Positions 11,284-22,893 of a DNA stretch of 64,000 nt are shown here, in pieces. Source of the stretch: Campanula takesimana (lineage: Eukaryota; Streptophyta; Magnoliopsida; Asterales; Campanulaceae); assembly GCA_026119855.1 (NCBI GenBank), contig JAOWBW010001474.1, forward strand, positions 186,001 to 250,000, written 5' to 3'. The position numbers were made by a program, and so were the translations under genes. Each line of letters starts with the position of its first letter. Position 1 is the first letter of the stretch. Under the pieces are notes generated by a model that did no database searches, was not told the DNA's origin, and saw nothing but the letters and a program-made list of their open reading frames with translations.

Positions 11284-11719
11284 TAAATTATATCTCTTAC
11301 ATGTGTAACATATTACGATGGCATTTACCATCACCCTGGATCTAGAATTGCTCTAAAATGTGCCTGATTTGGAACCTTTAGAGATGGCATTAGTCATCAC
11401 ATAATATATTAGAAACCCTAAATCAGAGATAAAAATAAAAGGATACAAAAAAATGAGTAAAGGAAAAAATAAAAAATTGTCAAAGTTAAAAAGAAATTTA
11501 AAAGAAGAAATATAGAAGGAAAAAAAAAATCAAACCCCATCATCAACATGAATTTTCACCCTCCAATCCGATTTTTTTTCATCAAACCCAAGTATACTCA
11601 TATTGCTTTCAGTTACCTTTATCCATGTTTTTAGGCCTTCTTAACCTCTCCCCATCTTATCACTTCTCTGCTCTTCTTCAAGCCTACTAACCACTAAATC
11701 ACTTAGTCTCCGTCTCACA
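11284..11719. other. AT-rich spacer, nothing recognised
   Basis: A-rich low-complexity stretches at 11,430-11,530 and no supported gene. Plus-strand frames of about 60 codons nearby show no domain. Confidence 0.5.
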
Positions 11720-12470
11720 TAGTAAAAACCACTTTAGGCGATTCTCCCTCATTTTGGTGCAACTCCAACTTTTCTTATATGCTCATACATCCATCGTAAT
11801 GTACGCATCTTTGCCACATTTATCATATAAGTGTGGCATTATTTCATTCCCCCAACAAGTAGTGTCATATAGCAGTGCGGGCCTAATTGTTGTGCGGTAG
11901 AATTTTCCTTTTAATCCATGAGGCATGGCGGTTTACATCAAAACGGTGTGGCACTCTTCCACTTTAACCAACATGCTTTTATCCAATGAGCCACATCTCC
12001 ATCCAATCCTTTATTATTTTGGATAATAATTCCAAGATAGAATAAAAAGCTAGAACCATTGATAATCATCCCATCGAATGTGATTAACCCTGTGTCCCTG
12101 CCTTTAACACTGTGAAACTTACACTCCTAATATTCAGTAATTCTTACGCTCATCCTAAAACCTCAAGATTCCAAAGTATATCTTCATAATTCTAACTTAC
12201 TTTTAACACCCTCTTATGTCACATCAGTAAGAACAATATCATATGCGAACAACCTACACTCTGGTACATCATCTTGTATTGACCTCACCAACTCGTCTAT
12301 GATCATAGCAAACAGAAAGGGACTAAGTGTAGAACCTTGATGCACTAGAATCATAAGGGAAAACTTTTTTGTCTTCTTAATACTAGTACCTACACTTGTA
12401 CTAACTCCATTACAAATGTCTTTGATGATGTCAATATATATTTTTTGAAACGTCTTCTTTGCCAAAGCCC
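11720..12470 (-). pseudogene. LINE reverse-transcriptase fragment
   Basis: The minus strand encodes LVHQGSTLSPFLFAMIIDEL, then CRLFAYDIVLTDVT, matching the catalytic region of plant LINE reverse transcriptases (HQGSALSPYLF and FADDIVL). The second motif has Tyr in place of the first Asp of the FADD box. Downstream coding similarity continues in broken frames to about 11,720. It is a dead, truncated copy; a solo LTR lies just beyond its upstream end. Confidence 0.75.
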
Positions 12471-12612
12471 ACCAAAGTACCTCGGTTGATTATCGGGTCT
12501 ACTTAGGGTTTTCTCTTCCTTGAATATCTCCTACATCGAAAATCAAGTACCCTAATCCATGTTGAGTTGTTGTACTCTCAAACGAGATAATCCTGCAATT
12601 TGTGTAACTCTT

Positions 12613-14817
12613 TGATGTAGAAAAACTCCACTAGTTATAAAAAAATACCTAGCAAGCGTACTAGATATCGAAATAGTAATACGCAATGCGAAGGTCGATC
12701 CACAGAGACTTGTGTATCAACAGTTCGACTTTCAATGGTAAAGACAATAAATTTAAATGCTGGTTTTGGTTTTTATCTAAACTAAGAAAGCAATTAAAAT
12801 TAGGGTAAATTGCAATTTGGTTCCTGACATTTACAAACTTTTGCAATTTAGTTCCCAATAGTTTTTTTCGCCAATTGGTTCCCAACATTTACATTTTTTT
12901 GCAATGTGGCTATTAAAGTAACTGGGCGTTAGTTTTCTAACAGATTTTACGTCATGTGACTAGCACATGACGTTTTAAGATATTCTTAAAGCTACACATA
13001 TCCGATTAATATGATTCTTATTTTAAATTGAAGCTAATATTTAAATCTACAATATATATTTTTTTGGAAATTTATTGGGTAGCTGGATTATTTTTACATT
13101 TAATCTTAATTTTAAATATTAAAAAAAATAGAAAACACGTAAAATATAATCTAAAAAAGATATTAGCCCAAATATGTTCCATATGAAGTAAATTCTATAT
13201 GTAGATTATCAGTTCGTAAAAATCTTTGATAGAAAAAAAAGGAAGAAGAAGAGGACGATGAATCGAGGGAAGAGTGTGTGGAATGGGTGTTGCGGGAAAG
13301 TGGCAGAGGGGTGGAGAAAAATAAACTTTAGGAAACATACATATAGAAATTACTTCATATGAAACATACTTGGGCTAATACTTTTTTTAGATTATATTTC
13401 ACGTGTTTTTATTTTTTTTATATTTAAAATTAAGATTAAATGTAAAAATATTTTAGGTACCCAACAAATTTCCAAAAAAAAATTTATGTTGTAGATTTAA
13501 ATATTAGCTTCAATATTAAAAAGAATCATATTAATCGGATATGTGTAGCTTTACGAATATTTTAAAACGTCATTTAAAACGTCATGTGCCAGTCACATGA
13601 CATAAAATCGTTAGAAAACTAACGCCCAGTTACTTTTATAGCCACATTGCAAAAAAATGTAAATGTTGGGAACCAATCGGCGAAAAAAAACTGTTGGGAA
13701 CCAAATTGCAAAAGTTTGTAAATGTCAGGAACCAAATTGCAATTTGCCCTTAAAATTAAACTAAAGATTGTTATTAAATTAAATAAGAACGAATTACCGG
13801 TATTCAAGCGATGAGAGAAAAATCTACGGATTGGGTTCACATGTACTTCATTGAAACGAATAAATAATAACATCATCAATCATTGTTGGAGATTCCTTTA
13901 CTTATGTAAAATCAAGTAGTCACACAACTTTAATGTAGTACTCTTCAAATACTACACTTTCTGCAAAATCTATGTAATATTCAAAGAATCCATGAAAACC
14001 TTAGGAATTTATGAATCTACAATCTTGACAAGAAATCACTTTGTAAGTCTCAATTATATTCTTTAAAAGTATAGACTTTATATACGTAGATCAATCACTT
14101 GAAATCCGTATACACCGATTACTTATACGAAAAACCCTTTTAAAGAATCCAACAACAAAGATTGACGATGAATTATTTATCACAAATCAAATCCGTACAT
14201 GTTACCTCCAATCCGCAGACTGAGATGATTAGCCACGTATACTCATACTCATCATCAACAAATCTTCAATAATGAACAAAAATCGATGAATGAAAAGAAA
14301 TACTTGAATAAATAAATCTCCCAATCTCTGCTACAAAGTCTTGACTACGATAAAAAAAATTGTGTACTATGGCTGCTGAAGTTAATAAGTATTTATACTA
14401 GGGTCAAATAGGGTTACAAAAAGAAAAACAATTAAAATCCTTAAGTAATTAGGAAACTGGATCTTTTCTATCCGACGTTCTGTGCGGCCGCCCAAATGGG
14501 CCTGTGCGGTCGCCCAGTGAACCAGGTTTGCAATAGGGCCATTTACTCTATAAGTGTGCGACCGCCCTTATAGGAATGTGCAGCCGCACACTTCTTCTGA
14601 AATGTATAATTCTTTCTTTTCTCCTCCTTCCTTGATTCCAGTCCGTCCCCATGCATTCCTTGCCTTCCTGTACGTCTCAAATCATCCCAAAAGTACCTAT
14701 TTCCCTGTCTCAACACATATCTCCACAAAAAGTCATTAAAACACAATAAGACCCAAGATCGAGCATAAAATGAGTTATGGAATAGTACTCTTTAAATGTG
14801 TAAAAACACATTTATCA
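12613..14817. mobile_element. Solo LTR with TSD CTCTT, interrupted by a MULE-like element
   Basis: The sequence begins TGATGTAG and ends TTATCA, with CTCTT at 12,608-12,612 and 14,818-14,822. After removing the nested element, the LTR is about 1.25 kb. It contains GGTCGATCCACAGAGACTT near 12,700 and GC-rich words like GTGCGGCCGCCC (14,480-14,590), which recall plant gypsy LTRs. Internal sequence is absent, consistent with LTR-LTR recombination. Confidence 0.8.
12803..13749. mobile_element. MULE-like long-TIR element, 947 bp, 9-bp TSD
   Basis: Starts GGGTAAATTGCAATTTGG and ends in its complement, with TTAAAATTA repeated at 12,794-12,802 and 13,750-13,758. The arms are inverted over hundreds of bases (e.g. 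GTCATGTGACTAGCACATGACG near each arm), so it can form a long foldback. A 9-bp TSD and long TIRs fit a non-autonomous Mutator-like element. It is nested in the solo LTR, and a relative lies at 61,101-62,029. Confidence 0.9.
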
Positions 14818-14822
14818 CTCTT

Positions 14823-15386
14823 TCAACATGATATTCTTACTAACTAAGAAGAAGTGAATTTGACTTGCATTACCTCGATTCATTCCTATACATTACTAAG
14901 TAAGATTGACTTTTTTTGGAACCAAGTGTTCATACCATTTCTTGATTCATACCTCTCCCCATAGTCTTTTAAAAAAAATGGGTTTTTTATTAATGATAGA
15001 TAAAATTGCCCTTAGTCTATATCAAATGACCATGAAGGCTACAACTAGGCCTATAAATAGGCTAACACAAATGTCCCTAACGGGATTCAAACTCGTGACC
15101 TCTATATAGGAAGCTAATACTGGAACTCACATGAATGATCTCAAAGTCATGTCAACTAGAACTCACATGTGTGTTGAGATTGGTACTAATGATCCTGATT
15201 TTTACGTAATTCTATTTTATTTTTCAAATGTTTATATTCTTTTGGTCATTTGTTGTAGAGGATGCCCTAAATGCAGATTTGGACCCATGATTATCTGATG
15301 GCTCAGGATCATTAAATTTTGTAATGACTTCCAATACTTACATATAAAATCAAACTAAAGTATTATTTTATATATATATATATATA
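14823..15386. other. Spacer with a possible tRNA-derived SINE
   Basis: At about 14,970-15,110 the minus strand contains GAGTTTGAATCCC, close to a Pol III B box, followed by a body ending in an A/T-rich tail. A similar 3' end (GGGTTTTTTATT and GATAGATAAA-TTGCCCTTA) occurs at 33,008-33,045, so both may be one retroposon family. ACTCACATG words repeat at 15,125-15,175. Nothing else is recognised. Confidence 0.35.
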
Positions 15387-17688
15387 GGGTCATGCTCTTA
15401 TGAGAACTCAATTACATGAGAACCATGAGAACCAATGATAGCCATTGGATTAGACACAAATCAAGGGTTTAGATTACTTTTATAGTTTAAAACTTCGGTG
15501 GCATTCTTGTAATTAGGTTGACAAACAAAGGGAAGGGCAAAATACCATGTGTGTTCCAGAATTTGCCACGTCATCACCCAAAACTTTCCTAAATTTTCAA
15601 AATTAAATATCTCATTAATTATAAATCGAAAAAATAATCCGAGAACACTGATTTTTTTGTCTCGACGAGACGAATCAAACTACATCCCTGAAGATAGGGT
15701 TTTGAAAAAATAATATTGAACAACATCAAATTTTTAAAATACGCTTAGATACAATAGGTGTTTGCCTATTGTATCTAACTGGATTGTTATGAACATTGTA
15801 TTGGATACAAATGACTATTTAGCCATTGTATCTAACAGCAATGTGTCAACATTGATGTTGGATACAATAGGCGTTTGCCTATTGTATCTAACTGAATTGT
15901 TATGAACATTGCTATTGGATACAAATAGCTATTTAGCTATTGTATCTAACAGCAATGTGTCAATATTGCTGTTGGATACAATAGGCGTTTGCCTATTGTA
16001 TCTAACTGAATTGTTATGAACAATGTATTGGATACGATAGCTATTTAGCTATTGTATACAATAGGTGTTTAGCTATTTAGCTATTTAGCTATTTCTCAAT
16101 GTGTCAACATTGATGTTGGATACAATAGGTGTTTGCTATTGTATCTAACTGTATTGATATGAATATCGCATTGCATATAACAGGGGAGTAGCTAGTATAT
16201 CCAATAACAATGTGTATAAAAATTGTTGTTAGATACAAATAGTTATTTAGCTATTGTATCTAACAGCAATGTATCAACATTGTTGTTGGTTACAATAGGT
16301 GTTTGCCTATTATATCTAACGGAATTGTTATGAACATTGTATTGAATACAAATGGCTATTTAGCAATTGTATCTAACAGCAATGTGTCAACATTGCTGTT
16401 GGATACAATAGATGTTTGCCTATTGTATCTAACGGAATTATTATGAACATTGTATTGGATACAAATGGCTATTTAGCTATTGTATCTAACAGCAATGTGT
16501 CAACATTGCTGTTAGATACATTAGGTGTTTGCCTATTGTATCTAACTGAATTGTTATGAACATTGTATTGGATACAAATAGCTATTTAGCTATTGTATCT
16601 AACAGCAATGTGTCAACATTGCTGTTGGATACAATAAGTGTTTGCCTATTGTATCTAACTGAATTGTTATGAACATTGCTGTTGGATTCAAATAGCTATT
16701 TAGCTATTGTATCTAACAGCAATGTGTCAACATTGCTGTTGGATACAATAGGTGTTTGTCTATTTTATCTAACTGAATTGTTATGAACATTGATGTTGGA
16801 TACAAATAGCTATTTAGCTATTGTATCTAACATCAATGTGTCAACATTGCTGTTGGATACAATAGGTGTTTGCCTATTGTATCTAACTGAATTGTTATGA
16901 ACATTGTATTTGATACAAATAGCCATATAGCTATTGTATCTAACAGCAATGTGTCAACATTGTATTGGATACAATAGGTGTTTGCCTATTGTATCCAACA
17001 ACAATGTTGGTACATTGTTGTTAGATACAATAGCTAAATGGCTATTTGTATCAAGTACAATGTTCATAACAATTCAGTTAGATACAATAGGCAAACACCT
17101 ATTGTATCCAACAGCAATGTTATTGCTATTGGATACAATAGCTAAATAGCTATTTGTATCCAATAACAATGTTCATAACAATTCAGTTAGATACAATAGG
17201 CAAACACCGATTGTATCCAACAGCAATATTGACACATTGCTGTTAGATACAATAGCTAAATAGCCATTTGTATCCAATACAATGTTCATAACCATGCAGT
17301 TAGATACAATAGGCAAACACATATTGTATCTAAGCGTATTTTAAAAATTAGACGTTGTTCAATATTATTTTTTCAAAACCATATCTTCAGGGATGTAGTT
17401 TGATTCGTCTCGTCGAGACAAAAAAATCAGTGTTCTCGGATTATTTTTTCGATTTATAATTAATGAGATATTTAATTTTGAAAATTTAGGGAAATTTTGG
17501 GTGATGACGTGGCAAATTCTAGAACACACATGATATTTTGCCCTTCCCTTTGTCTGTCAACCTAATTACAAGAATGCCACCGAATTTTTAAACTAAAAAG
17601 GTAATCTAAACCCTTGATTTGTGTCTAATCCAATGGCTATCCTTGGTTCTCATGGTTCTCATGATATTTAGGTTCTCATTTGAGCACA

Positions 17689-17694
<6 letters not shown>
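15387..17694. mobile_element. Near-palindromic long-TIR element with internal tandem repeats
   Basis: Arms of roughly 370 bp (15,395-15,760 and 17,325-17,685) are inverted and nearly identical, with matching landmarks: ATGAGAACCATGAGAACCAA, GGTGGCATTCTTGTAATTAGG, TTGCCACGTCATCACCCAAA and GTCTCGACGAGACGAATC. Both ends lie in TATATATA runs, so the TSD cannot be resolved. No transposase is present. The core is the hairpin repeat described separately. Superfamily is uncertain. Confidence 0.8.
15745..17330. repeat. Hairpin-forming tandem repeat, about 57-bp monomers in alternating dimers
   Basis: Two alternating monomers make a unit of about 113 bp. One carries GATACAATAGGTGTTTGCCTATTGTATC, a 10-bp perfect stem with an 8-base loop. 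The other carries TAGCTATTTAGCTA flanked by GATACAAA and GTATC. Linkers read GAATTGTTATGAACATTG and CAGCAATGTGTCAACATTG. Units run one way from 15,745 to about 16,985, then inverted to about 17,330, so the two halves are unequal. By length there are about 27 monomers. Confidence 0.85.
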
Positions 17695-17724
<30 letters not shown>

Positions 17725-18178
17725 GTGTGTATATATGCATATAGAGAGAGATGGAGAGGTGAGAGGTGAGAAGTAGGGTTTCATATTTTGTTTAATATTT
17801 TTCATCATACTCATAGTTTCTCCATGTTATTATTCCTGGTGCCAAATATCTAAAGGGAATCTGAACCATCGGACGTTCAAATTTTTTACGAGGATAATCA
17901 GGTGCGCCATTCCAGATTAAAAAAAAAAGGGATAACTTGGCTTTATTTTATTAGGCCGTAGTAATGCTAGTGTCATAAACCATGCACCAAATAGTCCTAG
18001 AAAATAGTACTAGTAGCTACCAATTTTCCATACCCCCCCCCCCTCCACCAAGACAAGAAAATAAAGAGTCTTGTTTTTAATGAGACTAAAAATTATGTTA
18101 CAATTTCATAAAGGTGCAACGATTGTAAAATTACACCTTAAGGTTTAACTTATTCTCATAATTGGAGAGAGTAATTAC
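17695..18178. other. Spacer with TA and GA simple repeats
   Basis: A (TA)n run at about 17,692-17,722, a GAGAGAGATGGAGAGGTGAGAGG stretch, and a C10 run near 18,033. No supported gene. Confidence 0.5.
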
Positions 18179-18203
18179 TTGTGTTTTTCCTTTAAATATA
18201 TGC

Positions 18204-18436
18204 AGGTCAAGGATGAACGAGGCATGCAACATGGTCTTGTAAATGGGGAGATTGAAGAGCCAGCGGCAAGCCACGAACCTCAAGTCCCCAATTATGGTGA
18301 AGATTTACGCTCACTTCCTCCAATGACCCTCTCATCAATTGACGAATGCCTTGGACATTTCGACCAATCAGGTAACTTGGAAACGGAGAATGTGGTCCCG
18401 AATGGTGAGCCATTTCAAGAACAAAGTGGCAGTTAA
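18204..18436 (+). CDS. Possible terminal exon of an unrecognised gene
   Basis: After a good acceptor (TTTAAATATATGCAG, ending 18,203) an open frame encodes about 77 residues rich in Glu, Pro and Ser (VKDERGMQHGLVNGEIEEP, later SSIDECLGHFDQSG) and ends in TAA at 18,434-18,436. Base composition is clearly less AT-rich than the flanks, as in a coding exon. Upstream exons are not visible, and the palindromic element lies 0.5 kb upstream. The family is not recognised. It is probably an orphan last exon; a chance open frame is possible. Confidence 0.35.
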
Positions 18437-18461
18437 ACCCATAATACAAAGATGATTACAT

Positions 18462-18723
18462 TGTGAAGGTGTTAATATTGAAGATACTAAAGAATCCTTA
18501 CATATTTACAATTTTATATTTCTTAGAGATTGTATTATTTACTTTTCTAGAGATTGTATTATTATTTACTTTCCTAATAGGATTACTATTGTATAGTTTC
18601 CTCATTTGATGTATCTAGAATAGTTTAGGTAATACTTCACCTCATGTATAAATATGCTACTCTTGTGATTAATAATATGTGAGTCTTCCATACTATTCTT
18701 CTCTTCCTTATATGATTAACTTC

Positions 18724-18772
<49 letters not shown>

Positions 18773-20370
18773 CCTCCTATTCTACTATGGTATCAGAGTT
18801 TATGATCCATAATGGTCTATGCTCCGCCAACCTTTGCGACATAACCCTAAATTGCTTTCGTCTCAACCCAATGAACCGCCTAACCCTAAACTAGCTTTGG
18901 CAACCAAAACTCTCAATTTTCATCTTCTATTTTGGATCTCTTTTTACAACCTACCTTAAACCAGTCCAAAACCTCCCCCAACCCCAGTCATGCAATATCC
19001 CCAACTACCAACGCATCTCGTGCCTCACAACTATAACCCCATATATATATACCCACAATTGTACCCACAGCAGAACCAAACCCAATTCCAAAACCATGTG
19101 CTTATTGCAAACCCTATCTTAATTCTGGCCAAAAACTTCCCCAAACCCTTCTTCATCAAGGAAAACTCTCCTTAATTGATCTTCAAATTTCTACATGCTC
19201 TCACAACTGTGCTCACACCCGTACTTATAACTACTCCCCCAACTGTACCTACACATGTACACCCCACCCAACTCCTTCCCAAAATCGCAAACCCTAAACC
19301 CTCTACTTCAGCCTATCCTCCAAAAAATTTGACTTCCCTCAACTCCGCCACCATCAGTGGGTACCTAAACCCAATTCATCGTCGAGATGTAAAATCGCCA
19401 TTGAGACGTAGTCGATGAGACTTAAAATAAACCAAGAACCATTTCTTCATTGAGACGTAGTCATTGCGACGTAAAGTAAAAGTCATAGTGACGTCAAGTA
19501 AATGTCATTGAAACGTAAATCGACATTGCGACGTGATTGTGACGTAAAATTTGTTGGTGATTTTAGTGTCATCATCTATTTTATGTAATTGTGATTTACT
19601 AGAGACCAATGCGATTTCATATTAGGCTCGGATACGAGTAAGGGAAAGTGTGGAGTACACACTCGTTTGAGTCTTTCATACTATTTTTATCTTCCTTATA
19701 TGATTGACTTCGTCTCTCTCCTATTATATTAGTTAATTGTAGCCATCTTGTCACTTTTTGTTGTGTTTTGCATCGCAATGGCTTATTTATTACTTGAAGT
19801 CAATGGGTATCTGGTGTGCTCCTAGTGTACTCCTTCCGTCCCATCCAACTTAGGATTTCTCACTTGACACAGAGATTAAGAAATACTACTATAATAACAC
19901 GAAGGAGATTGAGTGGAGGATGTGTTGTGAGTATGAAAAGTAAAATATGAGAGAGATTGAGTGGGAGGAATAGTAAGGGACTTGTTGTGAATATGACATG
20001 TGGGTCCCATTTAGTATAAGAATAAGATAAACTTGCCATTTTAAGATGTCATAATTCGAGTGAAATTAAACGCCCAAAATGACAAATTGTCAGGAGTCGA
20101 GTGAGAGTATTGAATAATTGGAAAGTAACTTTGATCATTCAGTTTTTATGTCATCTCCTGTATTGAATCATTTATTTACTAAGCTTTGTAATGTTGGATG
20201 CACCGATAAAAACATGACACATTATTTTGTAACCTAAATTTTGTGAAGTTTTACTCCCACCATCACAAAACAAAATCCAAGTCTTTTGAATATGCATTGG
20301 TCCCGGTGGGATTACCTCTTGGGAAGAAAGTTGTGGGCTTAAATGGGTATACAAAGTTTAGTATTATCCT
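18462..20370 (+). mobile_element. Decayed plus-strand copia element, left part
   Basis: An LTR-like region with a TATA-bearing leader (ATGTATAAATATGC, near 18,645) leads to a (TC)n tract at 18,725-18,768. The copia primer-binding site ATGGTATCAGAG is at 18,787-18,798. A related LTR end (TCTTCCTTATATGATTGACTTCG) recurs at about 19,690. Near 20,290-20,365 the plus strand encodes the reverse-transcriptase start LGKKVVGLKWVYK. That coding sequence is cut at 20,370 by the gypsy element and resumes at 30,636. Confidence 0.6.
19830..20106. mobile_element. Degenerate Stowaway-like MITE
   Basis: Starts CTCCTTCCGTCCCATCCAACTTAGGA next to TA and ends with the diverged complement GTCGAGTGAGAG. It lies within the decayed copia element. 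Confidence 0.6.
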
Positions 20371-20928
20371 TGTTTTGGTGAAAAAACAATAAGAATCAAA
20401 TTGTGCAAAAGATGTTTAGACTTTGGATTGAATGGAAGGTACTTTGGAATATAATTATTTGAATGAAGATGAAGATGACACAATGATGTATACGAGGAAA
20501 ACCCTTGAGAGAATGCTCTCGCCGGCACAAAATCTCGGGAGGTGTTTGTGAGCAGCTACCACCCTAAACAGTAGTATTGATTTGTTTCTTGAGGTTACAG
20601 AGAAACCTAATGGCGGATTACAGTGATGAGTCCGTGAGTGTTGTGTGTTTGTGCCGCCTTTAACTAGGTTTAAATAAAAATAAAAAATAAGATAAAGCTA
20701 ATCTCTAATCTAACTAACTAGGCTAAAAACTCGGTCCCTGTCCTTTATTTGACCACGTCTTGTTGTCGTTGATAAGAGTCCTCGTTGGTTATTGTCACAT
20801 GTTTAATCTGCACAAAATATTGTTATTGACACAGTAAATAAATAGATAAATTAAATACTTATAGCGCTGTGTTTTGTCAAGATGTCGTTATCTTTGAAGA
20901 TGTCATCATGTAAATTTTACCCATAACA
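20371..20928 (-). repeat. Gypsy 3' LTR
   Basis: Bounded by TGTTTTGG and CCATAACA on the plus strand. Just inside, the minus strand has a purine-rich tract (TTTTGGGGGCAAT), the likely polypurine tract. The word AAGATGTCATCATG, the motif repeated through the element, lies near its inner end. Confidence 0.95.
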
Positions 20929-21203
20929 ATTGCCCCCAAAATTTTATCTTTTAGACTTAAAGACAAATTTTTCTCCGGGACAGTTTTTAAAGAGGAGTTG
21001 GAAGCAGTTACTTGATCTGACAGTTTTTTGGAGTTCCAATGCAGTTATGAGTGCTTTGAGGGTTTTTAGGAGAGTGGGTGGCATTTTATTTATACCACAC
21101 GTCTCTTCAACCTTCCGTCTTTATTTTCCCTTCTCTCTCCAGACGGCGTTTTTGCAGAGGTAACTTCTTTTCTCTCTCTTTTCTCTGTTTTTCTTGCTTA
21201 AAA

Positions 21204-22893
21204 ATGGGGAGAAAAAAATGGGTGTCGTCACTGGCCAAGAGCACGGGTATGCTCAAGAGTGTCCATTGTCAAGAGGTCATTGGTGAGTCGAGCGATTTAG
21301 AATGCGAGGGTCTAATATCAAAACCTGATGAGGAAGTTTGCGTCTTCAATGGCGAACTAATTGAGTCTGTGAAGGAGTGTTTCCCCAAAGATGTCGAATT
21401 TCGTGCTTTCGATGTCTTAGTCAAGGCTGATTTTGTTTCAAAACATTGGGTTTGTTTTTATGAGTACCCCTTCACCCTAGGATTTACTTTTCCTTTTCCT
21501 TCTTTGGTGAATGATTTCTTAAGAGCGACCGGTCTTGGTGTCATTCAATTGATGCCCATGGTTTAGAGGATCTTTACAGTAATTTTGAGGGTAAACCGAG
21601 AACAAGGGTTGAATATAGGTTTAATGGAATTGGCTTCTGTATATGACCTTCAAACTTTTGGGCCTAAGCGATATCTCTTCAAAACAAAAAGTGGATTTGA
21701 GACCCTTTTCTCAAAGATTTCAGTAAACGATAGGGGTTGGAAGCTTAGGTATTTTTTTATAAAAAAGGAGTCTCTTGAGGGCGGTGAATGGTTGCCTACA
21801 AAATGGAAAAAAGAAGGTATTCTCCTTTGGCTTTTTTGCTCTTCTTCCCTTTTAAATTAATTTGACTTTACTCCTTGAATTTTTGCAGAGATAAAGTTTG
21901 GAGGACTTTTCCCTGCTGCACCTGATTTCGAGAAGAGGATAGAAGATCTTTTGAAGCTTTATGTTGAGGATAGGTCTTTCCAATCTTCAGGAATTGGCTC
22001 TTTGTGTGATCATAAACAAGAACTAATCTCTTTCAGCAAGGCCTCTTCATCAGTCAAGATGTCAATAGGTAAAAGATTCTAGCTGAATATCCTTTATTTG
22101 GTCATCTAGTGTTGCTATAAATCTGAACTCTCTTTGCATTCAGTCTCGAAGCCTGCTATTTCTGGTTCTGATTTCAATTTAGAAGAGTTTGATCAAATGA
22201 TGGGGAATGTTCCTATCAAGATTGAGGGTAAACCTCCAACTGGTTCCAGAAAAGATGAGGTCCAGTCTGTTGGATCAAGGCTTAAGAAAATAAATGCTGT
22301 GATAAAGGATGCTATTGAGGTGGATGCTTTTAAGGGATTAGATGTGCCAGAGGTTAAGAGAAAGTTTATGGCAATGACTACTGGGGTAAGATGACTTTTT
22401 GGACAACATTCATAGGTCTAATTTTATTGATTCTGCTCACATTAAGATTTTTCAGGCTTTTGAACGCATGGAGTCCAAGGTTGAAGAGGCGGAGGATAAA
22501 CTCAAGATTGCAAAGGCGGAGTTAGCATATAATAAGAAGGAGTGGGAGAAGAAAAATGCAGCTCTTGCCAAGGAGATCTCATATTTGATGCAGCAACAGA
22601 GTCAGAGAGTGGATGCCCACTTACAAGAAATTGAACATGTCAAGCTTGCTCTGAAGAAATTTGCAGCCAGGAGCATGGTGCAGCTTCAAATCAGAATGGT
22701 AGAGGAATACCAGAGCGGCCAACATGTTAATTGGAATTTGGATCATCTCTGTGTTGGTCTGCAAAAGTTGTCAGGAGAAGCCAAGCATGAAGGTGAGATG
22801 TCGTCAGGTACCAAGGATGTCAACATGCCAGAGGGTGATGAAGGTGTTGGGAAAGATGGTGAAAGCATAACTCCAGCGGCGGAAGCCAAATGA
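21204..22893 (+). pseudogene. Antisense extra ORF (aORF) of the Tat gypsy element, with introns, broken
   Basis: Starts at ATG 21,204 (MGRKKWVSSLAKSTG). The segment YEYPFTLGFTFPFPSLVNDF and the following FLRATGLGVIQLMP match the 'putative gypsy type transposon' (Transposase_28) domain of plant extra ORFs. TAG at 21,564 replaces an expected Trp codon, and the frame then continues (RVNREQGLNIGLMELASVYD). Introns are likely at about 21,814-21,888 (ending TTTTTGCAG) and 22,068-22,141 (ending GCATTCAG). A frame change occurs near 22,390. The last part (22,399-22,893) is Lys/Glu-rich and probably coiled coil. A TATA-like TTTATTTATACC lies at about 21,084. Its biochemical function is not known. Confidence 0.8.

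Noticed and set aside
14554..14746. Overlapping 61- and 67-codon frames on opposite strands
   Set aside because: Inside the solo LTR; no domain and no codon-like pattern.
16934..17149. 71-codon plus-strand frame in the palindromic element
   Set aside because: It lies wholly within the tandem hairpin repeat and spans the orientation switch; no protein similarity.
15745..17330. CRISPR-like array
   Set aside because: Repeats are contiguous and the 'spacers' are themselves repeated; the context is a plant transposon.
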